DNA of 64,000 nucleotides from Ulota crispa. Its lineage: Eukaryota; Streptophyta; Bryopsida; Orthotrichales; Orthotrichaceae. Below, one piece after another: positions 24,701 through 36,868 of this stretch. The stretch lies in contig OY987242.1 in assembly GCA_963920765.1 (NCBI GenBank), positions 10,504,789-10,568,788 on the forward strand, given 5' to 3'. Numbering within the stretch: the stretch's first letter is position 1; each line of letters begins with the position of its first letter. The position numbers and the translations under genes were made by a program. The notes under the pieces are model-generated. The model was not told the DNA's origin, searched no databases, and was given only the letters and a program-made list of their open reading frames with translations.

Positions 24701-24982
24701 GGGCTTAAGCTTGGATGCTTTGCATGTTTTAACATATTATTTTGATCACTATGATTTTAGTTATTTTAAGCTATGAATTGTTTGTGTAAAGTAACCATGC
24801 ATTACTAATTGGTTTGTGTATAAAACTAAATAAAGTACACAATTATATTGAACACAAGCCTTAAACTAATAGGAATGATTTCTAACTTTTATAATTGTAC
24901 ATAAATTTTTAAATTAAAAAAAATGTTGCATATGTTATCATCAAAATACATTTAATTATTGTTAAGCATAGTATAAACTATG
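21709..24982. other. AT-rich gene-free block
   Basis: Over 3 kb of AT-rich DNA with no exon, RNA gene or complete terminal repeat that I can support. Open frames are short and stop-bounded. It may hold decayed transposons too diverged to recognise by eye. Confidence 0.5.
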
Positions 24983-25227
24983 TTAACCCTTGAGCACCCA
25001 AGCCATATTCACTCAAATCCATATCCTTGTACTTAGTCCAATAAAAGTATTACCTAAGAGTCAAATAGCTTGAATTTTTTTCTGAGTGGTAGTAGACACA
25101 TGCCTAAAGGTACTTGAAAAAGTATTAGTCCTTTGATTTTACCATTAAGAAGAGGATGGGAGTCAAACATGAACATTTTTGAAAACTCAGCTCTCCATTT
25201 TGAGGTCCTGGGGTGCTCAGGGGTTAA
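24983..25227. mobile_element. TTAA-bounded element, GAGCACCC subtype
   Basis: A 245-bp element. The left end is TTAACCCTTGAGCACCC and the right end, as complement, is TTAACCCCTGAGCACCCC. TTAA is present at both edges. The ends resemble those at 48947 and 54342. Non-coding. Confidence 0.8.
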
Positions 25228-25854
25228 AGCAATAGCATGAGCCTTGAAATTGAATTGGTGCACACATGACTTCTCACCAGGTCATGGATGTAGAATACCT
25301 AAATGGCTTAGAACTTAACAACTTACCATTTAGAACACACAAATGCTTGCCTTATAGAACATGCACTACACAAATAATGAAATTTTAATCTTGTAGTACC
25401 TATAGTGTCATTTAATTCATTCTTATTCTCATTTAGTTGACATTAATGTTCATGTTAACAATTGATGTTCATGTTGATTATTTGCTTGTGTGCATAACAA
25501 ACTATCTCCATACTCAATTTAAAAATTTGGTGAAAACTTATTCAACAATTAATGTTCATGGTGACACTCATTATCAATAACATTAACAATGTCAATGACA
25601 TTTAGTGTTGGTAACATTGCAAAATTGTTGATACTTAGTGTTAGAGTTTGCAATTAGTGTTACAAACACCAAAATTTGTAATTAGTGTGCCCATGAATAG
25701 ACATTTTTATTTGTTATTATTCATTGAAATTGACATGGTTGTGAAGTAAGACCCTACCAAACTTCCTCACATGTAGCTTTTTGTTGTTAAATGGAAGGCC
25801 TCCTCACTTGAGCCAATTAAAAAATTTCACACCTCCTTTAGTATATGTACATGG
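25228..25854. other. AT-rich spacer with short repeated words
   Basis: No gene is seen. Between about 25440 and 25700 words such as CATTAATGTTCATG and TAGTGTT recur, giving a loosely repetitive texture without a clean period. Confidence 0.4.
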
Positions 25855-26084
25855 TTAACCCTTGAATGTCCCAAAAGCCCTTTGCGGTCATATGTACAAA
25901 TGTATTTGAGCTGCTCTGAGGGCTTTCCAATTTTTTTTATGCACCCACCATCATACAACCTTTCAATATGTATGGTTGTAACGCTTAATTTTCAACTAAT
26001 TTCTAGCTGATTCAAACTTCTGAATATTGGTTGCGATCGTATTTGGTACCATAGCTCTAAAACCAAGGGCCTTTCAGGGGTTAA
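25855..26084. mobile_element. TTAA-bounded element, short subfamily, copy 1
   Basis: A 230-bp element starting TTAACCCTTGAATGTCCC and ending GGCCTTTCAGGGGTTAA. It aligns well with 57712-57886 over most of its length (for example ATGCACCCACCATCATACAA). Its right TTAA (26081-26084) is also the left TTAA of the next element. Confidence 0.85.
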
Positions 26085-26736
26085 CCCCCAAGCGTCATTG
26101 GAGATAGAAACTATCCTTGACCAATTTTTAAAGTTAAATAGGACCCAACCAAATTACTTTTTTTAGTAGTTTATATTTTTGAATATTTCTTTCTGAAGCT
26201 CAGTTTTAGATTCAACAATCTGATTTTACAAATGATTGAGTATGATTTTTCTATTCAAGATTTAGTGCAAGGGTTTTCATTGCAATCTTGACTTTATGTA
26301 GTGTTGAGGGCTCTTGGGAATGAGCCTCAAATACACTAAATCTTTAAGAAAAAATCACATTAAAAATTCATTTAAAAAAATTGTAGAGTAGATTTTGAGA
26401 AGTCTAAAATTGGTTGGGGTTATGCATGTTAGGCCCTTTAACCTCATATTTTTTTGGTGACCAATTTTTTTTTAATTTGGCATGTGAAAAGAAGATTGAA
26501 ACACTTCAAATCACTTTCATAATTTTAACACCCTCATGATCAAACATTATAATTTTTCAATCCATAAGAAATATTGTTGTGTTTCCTTCTCTAATGAGAT
26601 CTCTAACATGTCTAGTTTGATTTTATATGGTTACAATTCAAAAAGAATTGATACAACTTATCAAAATGCTGCCTTTTTGTTCAAATTAAAGCAAATTCCG
26701 TGAAGCCCTAGAAATGCAATGTCACTTTGGGGTTAA
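26081..26736. mobile_element. TTAA-bounded element, long subfamily, copy 2
   Basis: A 656-bp uninterrupted sister of 16673-17827. It begins TTAACCCCCAAGCGTC and ends TCACTTTGGGGTTAA. Shared internal words include GAATGAGCCTCAAATACACT and GTTATGCATGTTA. It provides the empty-site reference for the insertion at 17241-17729. Confidence 0.85.
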
Positions 26737-27032
26737 GTTTTATAGAGAACCCAACAGAACCCACCAGAACCCACAGCCGGAGGAGACCCCGAGCGGACAG
26801 TTTCAACAGTGGTAGGGTTTATGAAGGGGATTAGGGTTCCTCAGTGCCCGTTTCTTCGACGACCTTCGCCAGTTCACCGTTCTTCGGTTTCTTGTCTCTC
26901 GCTGCCTCCACTGCTGCTCTTGCCCTGCTTTCCTTTCTTCCTTCCTCGCCCTCGCCCTCTCCCTCTTCTTCGCCTTTGTTGTATTGTGTCCTGCGCATTC
27001 TCGTCAGGCGATCGATCGATCGGGAGATCGCA
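26737..27032 (+). promoter_or_regulatory. CCT4 promoter and pyrimidine-rich 5' leader
   Basis: Upstream of the CCT4 start a CT-rich tract runs from about 26895 to 26985, typical of plant core-promoter and leader sequences. An ATG at 26821 opens a frame that overlaps the CCT4 start out of phase. If transcription begins upstream of it, it would act as an inhibitory upstream frame; more likely transcription starts within or after the CT tract. A GATCGATCGATCG run lies just before the start codon. No clear TATA box is seen. Confidence 0.5.
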
Positions 27033-30000
27033 ATGGCGGGACCCAAGGTGCGCAGCAACACGGAGAAGTACGTGGACACGAAGCGGAAAGACGACATCCG
27101 CCATGCCAACATGGTGGCCGCCAAAGCTGTCGCCGATGCCGTGCGCACCAGTTTGGGCCCCCGGGGCATGGACAAGATGCTGTCCTCTGCCAACGGCGAT
27201 GTTATCATCACCAACGACGGTGCCACCATTCTCGACAAGGTGCGCCCCTCGTCTTCGTCATCGTTGCTTCACGATCGTATTGCGCCAATGAGGGTTTTAG
27301 GGTTAAGGAGTTCTGCATTTGTGAAAACGGTTTGGAGTTCTGAGTGCTCGTGAACTTTGTCTGTAGATGGAAGTTGTGCAGCCTGCGGCCAAGATGCTTG
27401 TAGAGCTATCGAAGTCTCAAGATATTGTAGCTGGCGACGGCACTACTACAGGTACTTCACAGTCTGTCCTTATTGCTGTTCAATCGATCGATTATCGTTC
27501 ATGCCTGCAAGACATTCAAATTTGCCAAAAAAATTTCTCTATTGTTCGACTGGTCAAATTATTATGATCTTGTTGCCGAAGGAAAAGAATTGAAAGACGA
27601 CTCTAATGGTTTAAAGAAGTCGTTACTTGGATACCGTATACACACGATATGAAATGTCTCAGTTTATACATGGTCAAGTTTTCTTTGTATGTTCTTGCTG
27701 AAAAATGTATGAGGATTCCAACGCACTTTATGCGTTACTTGGATAAAAATATGAAGGCTCATAGTTTTATAGTTATCAAAACCCTTTCTTGGCAACGGGC
27801 ACATATTGATCAGGGGATGTATGCCAAGGGTACATTTGATTATCTCTTGCGAGTTTGGTTGTCCCTATCTTGATTGTTTAACGAATGGGGATTATTGACG
27901 ATCATGTTCGTTGCTGATTTGTGGTGCTGGTTTTCCACGTCGCAGTTGTTGTGTTAGCAGGCGCGTTATTGAAGCAGTGTTTGAACCTTTTGGGTAAAGG
28001 CGTTCACCCCACCACTATTTCTGAAGCTCTTCACAAGGCTTCTGAAAAAGCTGTTGAGGTGAGATGATGTTCAATTTTTTAAAACTTCATAGCATTCAGT
28101 TCATCCTTCAGAGGACCTTTGTGGCATATGAAGATGTCTTTTGGCTTTTATAAGATCTCCTCTATTCTCTCCTAGCATTTGATTTGTCCACCATCATCTC
28201 CATTATTCTCTCCATCCTACTAATAGCTCCACATAAACCTACACACAACTCCTTCTAAATAGATGGTCTTACAAATGGTGCAAGAAAGAGTGTTGCTCTT
28301 TGGGTGTATTCGTTCTTACTTTCAGTTGTGGCTTGCTGCGGTTGTCAAAACCTACTCAGATCCTTAAACTTTCTTCAAGTTGGGTGGCTCTATCGCAAGT
28401 ATATGTGAAATACTTTTGGCTTTTATGTTATGTATTTAGTTCAGAGAAAGTAGGTAATTCGGCAACATTCTGTGAGCACTGCATTGATGTGATGATTTGG
28501 GACGCAGGTTATTAAATCAATGGCCATTCCTGTCGAGCTTACTGATCAGGATCAACTTATTAAAATTGCAAGCACTTCTCTGAACAGCAAGGTATATTTT
28601 TCAAATGCCATCCTTGAATTTATCTTTCTTTTTGGTTATTTGTGTTATTTATTTAAATGTATCTTGATAAACCCGCAAGTGGCCAAAAGTTACAAAAAGT
28701 AGCCTTTAGTGACCGCTTCCATATTCATCGGAGTTGAATAAATTATACAAGGTACTTCAAGGAAGGGGATAAAGTGTGTATAAATGGGAAAACGAAACGT
28801 TACCCTGCATTTTTGAAAGAGTGAATATACTTTGAACCGTTCTATATTCTACTATTAGCTTCTAAAGGGCGATTTTTTTTTGAAGTTGTGGCTCTTCTGG
28901 GGCAAGATCGATAGCGAGTTATTGTCTACCAGTGGTGATACACAGGAGATGTAACTCATCTGTATTCATGAAAATGTGTGCACAGGTTGTGAGTCAATAT
29001 TCAACATTGCTCGCACCATTGGCAGTGGATGCGGTGCTGAACGTGCGTGACCTGGATCGACCCGATAGTGTTGACCTTCGAGACATTAAAGTTTTGAGAA
29101 AGCTGGGGGGAACGGTAAGCTTAATCAGGCACTTGCCTATATAGCTTGTATCTATTATTTGTCTCATGTAATCTGCTAATTGTTTGCCCAGTAGTTTCTT
29201 TGCTAAATATCCTGGCATTGAGGTATTGGACAGGTTGACGATACGGAAATGGTGAAAGGTCTTGTGTTTGATCACAAAGCAAGTCATACAGCTGGTGGAC
29301 CCACTCGTATAGAAAATGCCAAAATTGGTTTGATTCAGTTTCAGATTTCTCCTCCCAAAACTGATATCGAGCAGAGTGTTATTGTATCTGATTACACCCA
29401 AGTAAGTCTTTTTTGGCAACTTTGATTTCTATTTCCATTGTGCATCTGCCTGCAGCCAACAGTTCTAAGCATGAGTGCAACTTTTGATTCTTACTGTTCT
29501 TTTTCCTCATTGCAGATGGACAGGATTCTCAAGGAGGAGAGGAACTACATTTTAGGCATAATTAAGAAGATTCGAGCTACAGGCTGCAACGTCTTGCTTG
29601 TACAGAAGAGTATACTGCGGGATGCTGTGACAGATTTGTCATTACATTATCTTGCCAAGGCAAAGATTCTTGTCATTAAAGATGTAGAGCGAGAGGATAT
29701 TGAGTTCATTAGCAAAACTTTGAGTTGCCTTCCAATTGCAAACATCGAACACTTCCGAGTTGAGAAACTTGGGCATGCTGACCTGGTTGAAGAGGTCCCT
29801 GTCGGTAATGGCCGGGTAAGAAAAAAAAATCTTCATCTTTCTTTTATTTTGGTTTACTCCATGTAGCACCTACTGGAATGCTCTCGTTCTGCTGGTTCTG
29901 GTTTAACATACCTAAGATCTGATCATCTTAACTAACTTTGTGTTTCTATTAGTGCTGAGTTCTATTTTGTAGTTGCTTACGGTTCTTTTGCTTGAACTCT

Positions 30001-31255
30001 CTTGTCTATGTTGGCCTCTGTGCGGATAATACTAAATTTCTTATGAAAACTTGTGATGAGTGTTTTATCGCTGTGGTATGGGTGTGGAAATTGATGCTGG
30101 ATTTTGTTGTGGAATTCTTTTAACAGGTTGTGAAAGTGACTGGGATCAAGAACATGGGACGCACAGTTTCAATTATTGTTCGAGGCTCGAATGCTTTGGT
30201 ATAAATTTGTTTCAGTCTTAGATTCTTGTTGTTTTTTATGAATGCCTCTTATAGGTTCTGATTTATGAAGTATGACATTTTATGGAATTTCATGTTCTTC
30301 TGCGTCTCATTTGCTTTGTCACTGCATCAGGTTCTTGACGAGGCAGCACGGAGTTTGCATGATGCATTGTGTGTTATCAGGTGTCTGGTGAATCAGCGGT
30401 ATCTTATTGCAGGTTGATTTTCTAGCCATTTTGTAGTTGCGTTTTCTTTGTGATGATCTTTTCGACTTCATAGTACAAAATTACTCGAAAACTTTTAGTC
30501 CTTGCTAATTTCTTGTTTAACAACCCTGGTGTGCAGGTGGTGGTGCACCTGAGATTGAGGTTTCTAGGCAATTGGGTATGTGGTCTAGATCACTACAAGG
30601 CATGGAAAGTTACTGCGTGCGTGCATTTGCTGATGCAATGGAGGTAATCTTTGCTCTAAACCGACTGAATATTGCCTTCTACTTTCTTCTGCTATGCAAC
30701 TTGAATGACGCTGGTTTCGATTACCTTTTTGCTGCATATGTTGAGGGATTTCCCTTGTTTTGCTAGTATCAAGTGTATTTGCCTTACGAGACTATTCTCT
30801 GAGATTTTCAGGATTTTGATGCCAACCTTATTAGCATTGATTTATCGATTCTCGCTGTGACCTAACAAGCGGTTCGTTTATTCCTTGTTTCAATTGTCCT
30901 CTTGTGTAGGTCATTCCTTTCACACTAGCTGAAAATGCTGGTTTGAACCCAATAGCTATTGTAACAGAGCTTCGCAACCGACATGCAAATGGCGAGGTAT
31001 GTAAGGTTGTCTGGCATTTATTTTTTCTGGTTGCCTTGAGATATGGATTTTCAAGTCTTTTAGGATAAAGAGCTTACAGGAATTTTATGGTTCTTGCAGA
31101 TAAACACAGGCATCAATGTGAGGAAAGGACAGATTACCAATATTTTGGAAGAAAACGTGGTTCAGCCAATGCTCGTGAGCACCAGTGCGCTGTCACTAGC
31201 TACTGAGTGCGTCCGCATGATTCTGAAAATCGACGATGTAGTGTCCACTCGGTAG
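27033..31255 (+). CDS. CCT4: T-complex protein 1 subunit delta (CCT4)
   Basis: One of the eight subunits of the cytosolic chaperonin TRiC/CCT, which folds actin, tubulin and other proteins using ATP. Twelve exons join in phase: 27033-27239, 27367-27451, 27946-28058, 28508-28591, 28986-29114, 29234-29401, 29516-29815, 30127-30198, 30331-30412, 30537-30643, 30910-30996, 31100-31255. They give 1590 nt, or 529 residues plus stop, near the family length. The N-terminal apical/equatorial boundary shows [12 protein letters not shown] and NDGATILDK. The nucleotide site shows GDGTTT (residues 92-97), and later GGGAPEIE (about 414-421). The C-terminus ends [17 protein letters not shown], a delta-type tail. 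The start MAGPKVRSN follows a CT-rich leader. All introns are GT-AG. Confidence 0.98.
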
Positions 31256-32090
31256 TTATGAGAAAGCTGGTTTATTGCTGGCCCCATCCCTCTGGAAGAA
31301 TGAAGTTGGTGATGAGCACAATTTTTTACCATACGTATTGGTATGCATGCTTATATTTGAATTCTCTTTAAGGTTGCATGTGTACTACAAAAGGACCTCT
31401 TCTGTAAGGGCTTGGGGCAGCAAAGTTTTTGAACGTCTTCGTTGTCGTTGAAGAGTTTGATTTTTAAGTTGTAGCACAGAGGCATTTTTTGGTAGTAGAT
31501 AAATTGGTTTCTATATAACCGTAGTTTTGAAAATTGTTAAGAAACTCTTTTTACAGAAATTTCACTATTGATTTTATTTTGTTTTTTCCCACCAAACTGT
31601 GTAAAGCTCAGCCCTACCCAATTAAATGCGATCAATTTCAAAAATCGAAAGGTTTGGTTTTGTTGAGTACTTGAGTGAGCACCTTTAATTTGATTTGGTG
31701 AAAGTCGAAATGTTTTTTTTTAATATGTAATGTGTGAGTAATTTTTTATCATCATTTTCAGAAACTCTTTTTTTATACTACTTTAAATTGTTGAAGAAGC
31801 CAACTACGTTTATGCATGATTTTTTTGCTCCATAATTTTGATCCTTTAGACGCCAATTTTGAATTTATCTATGCTAATTGTTTGAACCAAATCACTCAAT
31901 TAAAATTTGTCTGTAGTCAAATCCGTAAGTTGAGTATTATTATTTCTATATATCAAACTTATTGCTTGATGAAATGACTTTTCTTAGGACTACCTAGAAA
32001 GATTGAATTTTTTTCTCAATTTAATTTTAATTTGGTGCATGAACTAAAGCCAAGCTATATTTTCGTCATATTATTTAATTATCATGCTTG
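31256..32090. other. CCT4 3' UTR and AT-rich spacer
   Basis: The first 250 bp are likely 3' UTR. The rest is AT-rich with no exon or repeat boundary that I can support. Confidence 0.4.
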
Positions 32091-32099
32091 TTATTCTAA

Positions 32100-32405
32100 G
32101 CGGAAAATTTGATGGATAGCCTTGAAGTTTGTGATATTTGTATAGATACCCCTTGTTTTTAGAAATTGCACAACTACCCTTGCACCATAATTTTCAAATT
32201 TTTGTTTAGTTGTGCATGTCACTTCATTCTCCTTTTTTGTGCATGCAAAACATGAAAAGAGCAACATGCGCACAAAAGAAAAAGGAAGTGACATGCACAA
32301 CAATGACTTTGAAATTTATGATTTGAAGATATTTGAGCAATTTCTGAAAAATTGAGGGTGTCTATACAAACATTATAAACTTAAGGGGTTTCCATCAAAT
32401 TTTCC
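32100..32405. mobile_element. Foldback MITE with exact 9-bp duplication (no array)
   Basis: A 306-bp inverted-repeat element flanked by the exact 9-mer TTATTCTAA at 32091-32099 and 32406-32414. Ends carry GGAAAATTTGATGGA. The arms contain the same AAATTTYATRGATACCC-like and TTGTGCATG words as the element at 34265-34744. A 9-bp duplication and long inverted arms point to a Mutator-like MITE. Non-coding. Confidence 0.88.
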
Positions 32406-32644
32406 TTATTCTAAATGAGAAACCTCACTCTTACATATACATACAATGAGTAGTTGAACTTGCAAAAATTATTCAGATTAGCCTTGAAAAGAAATTGGAG
32501 TTATTAAATATGATATTTGCTTTGAAAATCTTTAAATCAACAAACTTTTGTGCATAATATTTTTCTCATTTTGATAATGTACCCTACTTGGGTCAATCAT
32601 GACAATAAATTTGTAAGGATTCTTGCTTATTGGTTTTTGCTATA

Positions 32645-32957
32645 AGGTACGAGCACCCATAAACATCAGACTAAGGGTTTTGAACATGATGACTATTATT
32701 AAATAACTAACAAATTATAGGATCCTATTAGGAATAGAAAAAAATCAGTTTGCACTTTTGAATGTATTATTTGGATACTGTGAGAATAAGTTGTGAATTT
32801 TTAGAGAGCAAATTGCCATTGCACCCATAACTAACACTAAGGTTTCATGTTCACATGTTGTACATCCTTGTAATTACATCTATTCATTTTCATAGATTTT
32901 CCAAGATTTCAAAGGTGACGGTTATGGGGACACTGACGCTTATGGGTGCTCCTACCT
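32645..32957. mobile_element. AGGTAG-type TIR element with TA duplication
   Basis: A 313-bp element with left end AGGTACGAGCACCCATAA and right end (complement) AGGTAGGAGCACCCATAAGC. TA flanks it at 32643-32644 and 32958-32959. It is related through its ends to 36869-37622 and, more distantly, to 16271 and 38524. A TA target fits the Tc1/mariner group but also other superfamilies. Confidence 0.75.
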
Positions 32958-33009
32958 TAAGTGAAGTTTAATTTCTTAGGTTCATAGAGACAAGGACCCA
33001 TTAGCAAAA

Positions 33010-33242
33010 TTTTGAGCCCTCCAGAAGACCCCTAACTTCACATGAGAGATGTGCATATAGAGAAAAAGTTGCCATTTCTGACTGTCAAAATCTGCCATTT
33101 CTAACATCTACAAGCAATCAGATCATATGCCATGGCGGTTTTAGTACTAATTAATTAAATTTTTACTATTTTTTTCACCTTCGTTATGTAACGCAGCACG
33201 GTTTTTTAAGGGCCCTCTAGAGGGCTCAAAATTTTGCTAATG
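33010..33242. mobile_element. Short inverted-repeat element
   Basis: Perfect inverted termini CATTAGCAAAATTTTGAGCC (left) and their complement near 33219-33242 enclose about 185 bp. No target duplication is clear, and there is no coding content. Confidence 0.65.
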
Positions 33243-34255
33243 CTTCTAGACTTGAATGAAGCCCAAAAATGCCCTTTGATAATTGTAGTGTACATTAAAG
33301 CTATATGAGGCCAATATCAACTATTTTAGATGATTTTGGTTGTGTCTTTATTTTTGAGTTCTTGTCTAATGAATATTGATTACTTCCCAAAGAAAAGAAG
33401 ATGAAAGCACCATTTCAAAATGACCTTACTCAACATCATTAAAACAATAACAAATGTCACCAAAAATGATCACAATAAGGATACAAAGAGGACAAGAAGG
33501 ATCACAAGCACACAAGAAGTTACAAGCAAACAATGAAGAAAGCAATGAGCCCAGATTGGGCTTTATAAAAATGTCCAACCCAAAAATCAAAATTAGATCA
33601 ATGTATATGACCTTTAAGGTGATTATATATGTTAAAATATCAATTTGTGCAAATGAGATTTTTCTTGGTGAAAAACTTAATCAAGATAGATATAGCTTGT
33701 TGATGTCTAAGGTTGTGTGAGGTTAAAATTATATTTACTAGAAAAGAATCTATTCCTTACTATTAATTGTAGAAGGCAAGTTGACTTGCTTAAGAATTAG
33801 AACCAATGGTAGTGACTCTAAATAATATTTTTAGTTTCAACTTATGATGGTTTGGAAAACATTAAAGATTTCATATATATATTTGTCAAAGCCTTAGAAA
33901 ATGGAGAATATCTCCATGGGGTGTTTTTGGGGAGCATTTAATCCCTAAAGACTAAAGATCTTTTGAACTTCATGTATGTTTCAAATCAAAAAAATAGTAA
34001 ATATTTTAATTAGTTTTTAATAACCATTTTTCTTTTGTAACCAAAAGATTTTAATAATAGGTGTGCTTCAAATTAAACAACAACACAACAATGCCACAAG
34101 TGAATTGAAATACTATAATGTTCAATTATAGTGAGGGGTGTTTCAGAGTAATTTCAATTCTACAGGTTCTTGATTAAACTTCAAACAAACAATATAATCT
34201 TCTAAATAATACTCTCTTTGTTCAAGAAATGTTTGTTCCTTTTGGTTTTTCTGGT
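33243..34255. other. AT-rich spacer without visible gene
   Basis: The frame at 33454-33720 is lysine- and asparagine-rich as expected from AT-rich noise and has no family motif. Nothing else is supported. Confidence 0.45.
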
Positions 34256-34264
34256 TTGAATATG

Positions 34265-34744
34265 GGGGAAATTTCATGTATACCTCTAAAGTTTGCAATA
34301 ATTTCATAGATTCCCTTGCTTTTTCAAAAATTTCACAGATACACTTGAACCAATATTTTCAGGAGTTTTTTTGGTTGTGCATGGCTACATGCCACTTCCC
34401 TTCTCTCTTTGTGCACACACTACTACTTTCTTGTTATGCATGCACACAAGAAAAAATGAAAGTGGCATGCACACAAGAAAAAATGAAAGTGGCATGCACA
34501 CAAGAAAAAATGAAAGTGGCATGCACACAAGAAAAAATGAAAGTGGCATGCACACAAGAAAAAATGAAAGTGGCATGCACACAAGAAAAAATGAAAGTGG
34601 CATGCACACAAGAAAAAATGAAAGTGGCATGCACAACAACAAAAATGTTTGAAAATTTTGGTCCAAGGGTATCTATGAAATTTCTGAAAAAGCAAGGTAT
34701 CTATGAAATTGTTGCAAACTTCAGGGTACCCATGAAATTTTCCC
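34265..34744. mobile_element. Foldback MITE carrying a 27-bp minisatellite
   Basis: A 480-bp inverted-repeat element. Ends GGGGAAATTTCATGTATACC (left) and GGGAAAATTTCATGGGTACC (right, complement) sit between 9-mers TTGAATATG (34256-34264) and TTAAATATA (34745-34753), 7 of 9 identical. Arms are near-complementary, as in the copy at 32100-32405. The centre has been expanded into the tandem array described separately. Confidence 0.85.
34441..34629. repeat. Minisatellite, 27 bp x 7, perfect
   Basis: Seven identical head-to-tail 27-bp units, each starting TGCACACAAGAAAAAATGAA. Because 27 is a multiple of three, several frames on both strands stay open and encode artificial 9-residue repeats (for example ACTQEKMKV). 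The array sits in the loop of the foldback element and its unit resembles the single loop sequence of the sister copy. I do not consider it coding. Confidence 0.95.
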
Positions 34745-35205
34745 TTAAATATATTTGTAATGTTACATTTACTACCGTAATTTATTAGCAGCTTTAGCAC
34801 AAATTAATATTGAAGTCTCTCGTCTAATTTATTTTGAAAAAAAGATCAATTATTGATAATTTGTAAAATAATTCCAAAATAGCGCAGAAAAAAAATCAAG
34901 AAAAATGTGCTCAAGTAAGAGTCAAAACCTTATCAACTCATTTTTGTAGTTATATCAACTTATACCAAGATAACAGTATAAAATTTGAGCTCACAGTTGT
35001 AAAATCAAGCAACACATATACTTCTAACTCATTTTTGTTAACACATATACTTCTAACTCATTTTTGTTAACTATTTTAAATATACACTGTAGAATTCTTT
35101 GCTTAATAACATTTATTTTATTGAGACACAATCTCATATGAAAAAAAAGAACTCTCATACAAGAACATAAGCAAGAAGTTAGTCTACAAATTTAAAAGAT
35201 AGTAA

Positions 35206-35761
35206 GGGTGGCTTCACACTATGATGGCCAAGTCAAGAGGCCGTGGGATTGAGTGGCCAAAGTTTGGTGAGAGGCCAACAAAATGGGCTGAAAATAGATA
35301 TTAAATTATTGTTTTTGACACTTTTGGCCGCCCTTAGTGTGAAGCCTCCAAAGGCCAAGTCCAAAGGCCAAACTCTTGGCAATGAGCTTCCACGGACTCT
35401 CAACTTGAATGGCCATAGTGTGAAGCCTCCAAAGGCCAAGCCCAAAGTCCAAAGCCATGGCATTTATTAGACCTTCCAAATCCAATGGCCAAGATCTTAT
35501 AAGCTTTTGATTATTTTATGAAAACAATGTGACGGCCTCTCAATCATAGTTTGGGTCTCCATTTTTGCTTGATCCAAACTATTGCCGAGAGGCCGTCAAC
35601 CTTGAATGATAAAGTGCTGCCATGTAGACATTTGGAGGATGATGGCCTTTGGAGTTTGGCCCCTAGTGTGAAAGGTTGAGTGGCTATACTCTTGGTTTCT
35701 TGCAATTTGATTGGCGCAAACCAACAGCCTCTTGACCTTCGGCCATAGTGTGAAGCCGCCC
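35206..35761. mobile_element. Tourist/PIF-Harbinger-like MITE, GGGTGGCTTCACAC family
   Basis: A 556-bp element with left end GGGTGGCTTCACACTATGAT and right end (complement) GGGCGGCTTCACACTATGGC. TAA flanks it at 35203-35205 and 35762-35764. The words TAGTGTGAAGCC and AAAGGCCAAG recur inside in both orientations, so the terminal segment has been copied internally several times. No transposase. Confidence 0.82.
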
Positions 35762-35764
35762 TAA

Positions 35765-36866
35765 GACAACATGAAAAAAATAGCAAATGCCTTTTTTTTA
35801 ATAAATGCTGTCTTCTAATGAGTATAAAAAAAAAGTCATCTTGATACGTTCACCCCGATTGTAAAAAGCACAAAAAGCATCCCCAATGTAGCTGTAGCAA
35901 GGCACAAGAAAGTTTGTACAAAGTATTAAACCAGGCTTGAGTGAAAATCAGGGCTTCGGCTCCAATGTAGTAGGCAATGTTTTTTTTAAAAATATGGTGC
36001 TCAATTGCACCAAAAAAAATCTGGCTTAAAAATGTGGCAAATATTTTGGATGAAATTGCCAAAAAAGCTTCAACTTTTTTTTAAAAATGGATGAAATTGC
36101 CAGTTGTGGATGAAAACCAAATTTCAAACATGTAATATGTGCTAATGTGATGTTTTCTATCCAATATGTGGATGAATGTTGAAATTTGGAGCACCACTAT
36201 AACATTTTAAATTGCCACTTTGACACTTCTTGAAAATTAAAAAAAAAAAACCCTGGAAGTAGGTACTTGGAACTTTATTTTTCAAGGCTCCCCATGCAAG
36301 AGCTCCTCCCTTGCATATTTGCACAATTAGGAGAGTCCTGCATACTACTTTAGAGTGTCTGATTCTTTGACCCTGATGCAATTTCAGATGTTTTTGACAT
36401 GAATCTCCTCACATAAACACTAAAAAAGGTAAGAATAAGTTAAAAACTATGTTTAGTGAGTGTCATAACTTGTTTGCATTGAGGGCTAGGAGCAAGGTCC
36501 GAGAAATATTTGAGATTTTTTGGTGGATTTCCTTCCAGTCCTATATTGAACCGGTTAATCAAGGAAATTTTTCAATTATTTTCTATATTTTGTACTATAA
36601 ATAAAGTTTTATAGATTTTTAATTGATTTTTAGCCACAGTTTATAAATTTCAAACATTTATCTCTCAAATCAATTGGCTAGCTTTGAACTAGCGGTTGGT
36701 TCTTCATGGACCTTGGTTGGGAGGTTGGGAAATGACCTTGTCTTGTGAGCTGCACTCAAAGACTGTCTGACAGGGTTTTTTGTGCCAGTGTTCTGGCTAC
36801 ATTGGAGATGCTTTGAGATTTTGCCAGAGATTTCGCCATAGCAACCCCACAAAATGGCATGTCGTC
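35765..36866. other. Spacer without visible gene
   Basis: Mostly AT-rich sequence with several A runs. Short open frames on the minus strand (35850-36062, 36157-36381) lack family motifs. Nothing else is supported. Confidence 0.45.
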
Positions 36867-36868
36867 TA

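Noticed and set aside
21709-24982. LTR retrotransposon or LINE remains in the AT-rich block
   Set aside because: No terminal direct repeats, primer-binding site or coding motifs could be found.
34276-34800. Overlapping open frames of up to 170 codons on both strands with 9-residue repeats
   Set aside because: They are created by a perfect 27-bp tandem array inside a MITE loop; no domain or start context and several frames are open at once.
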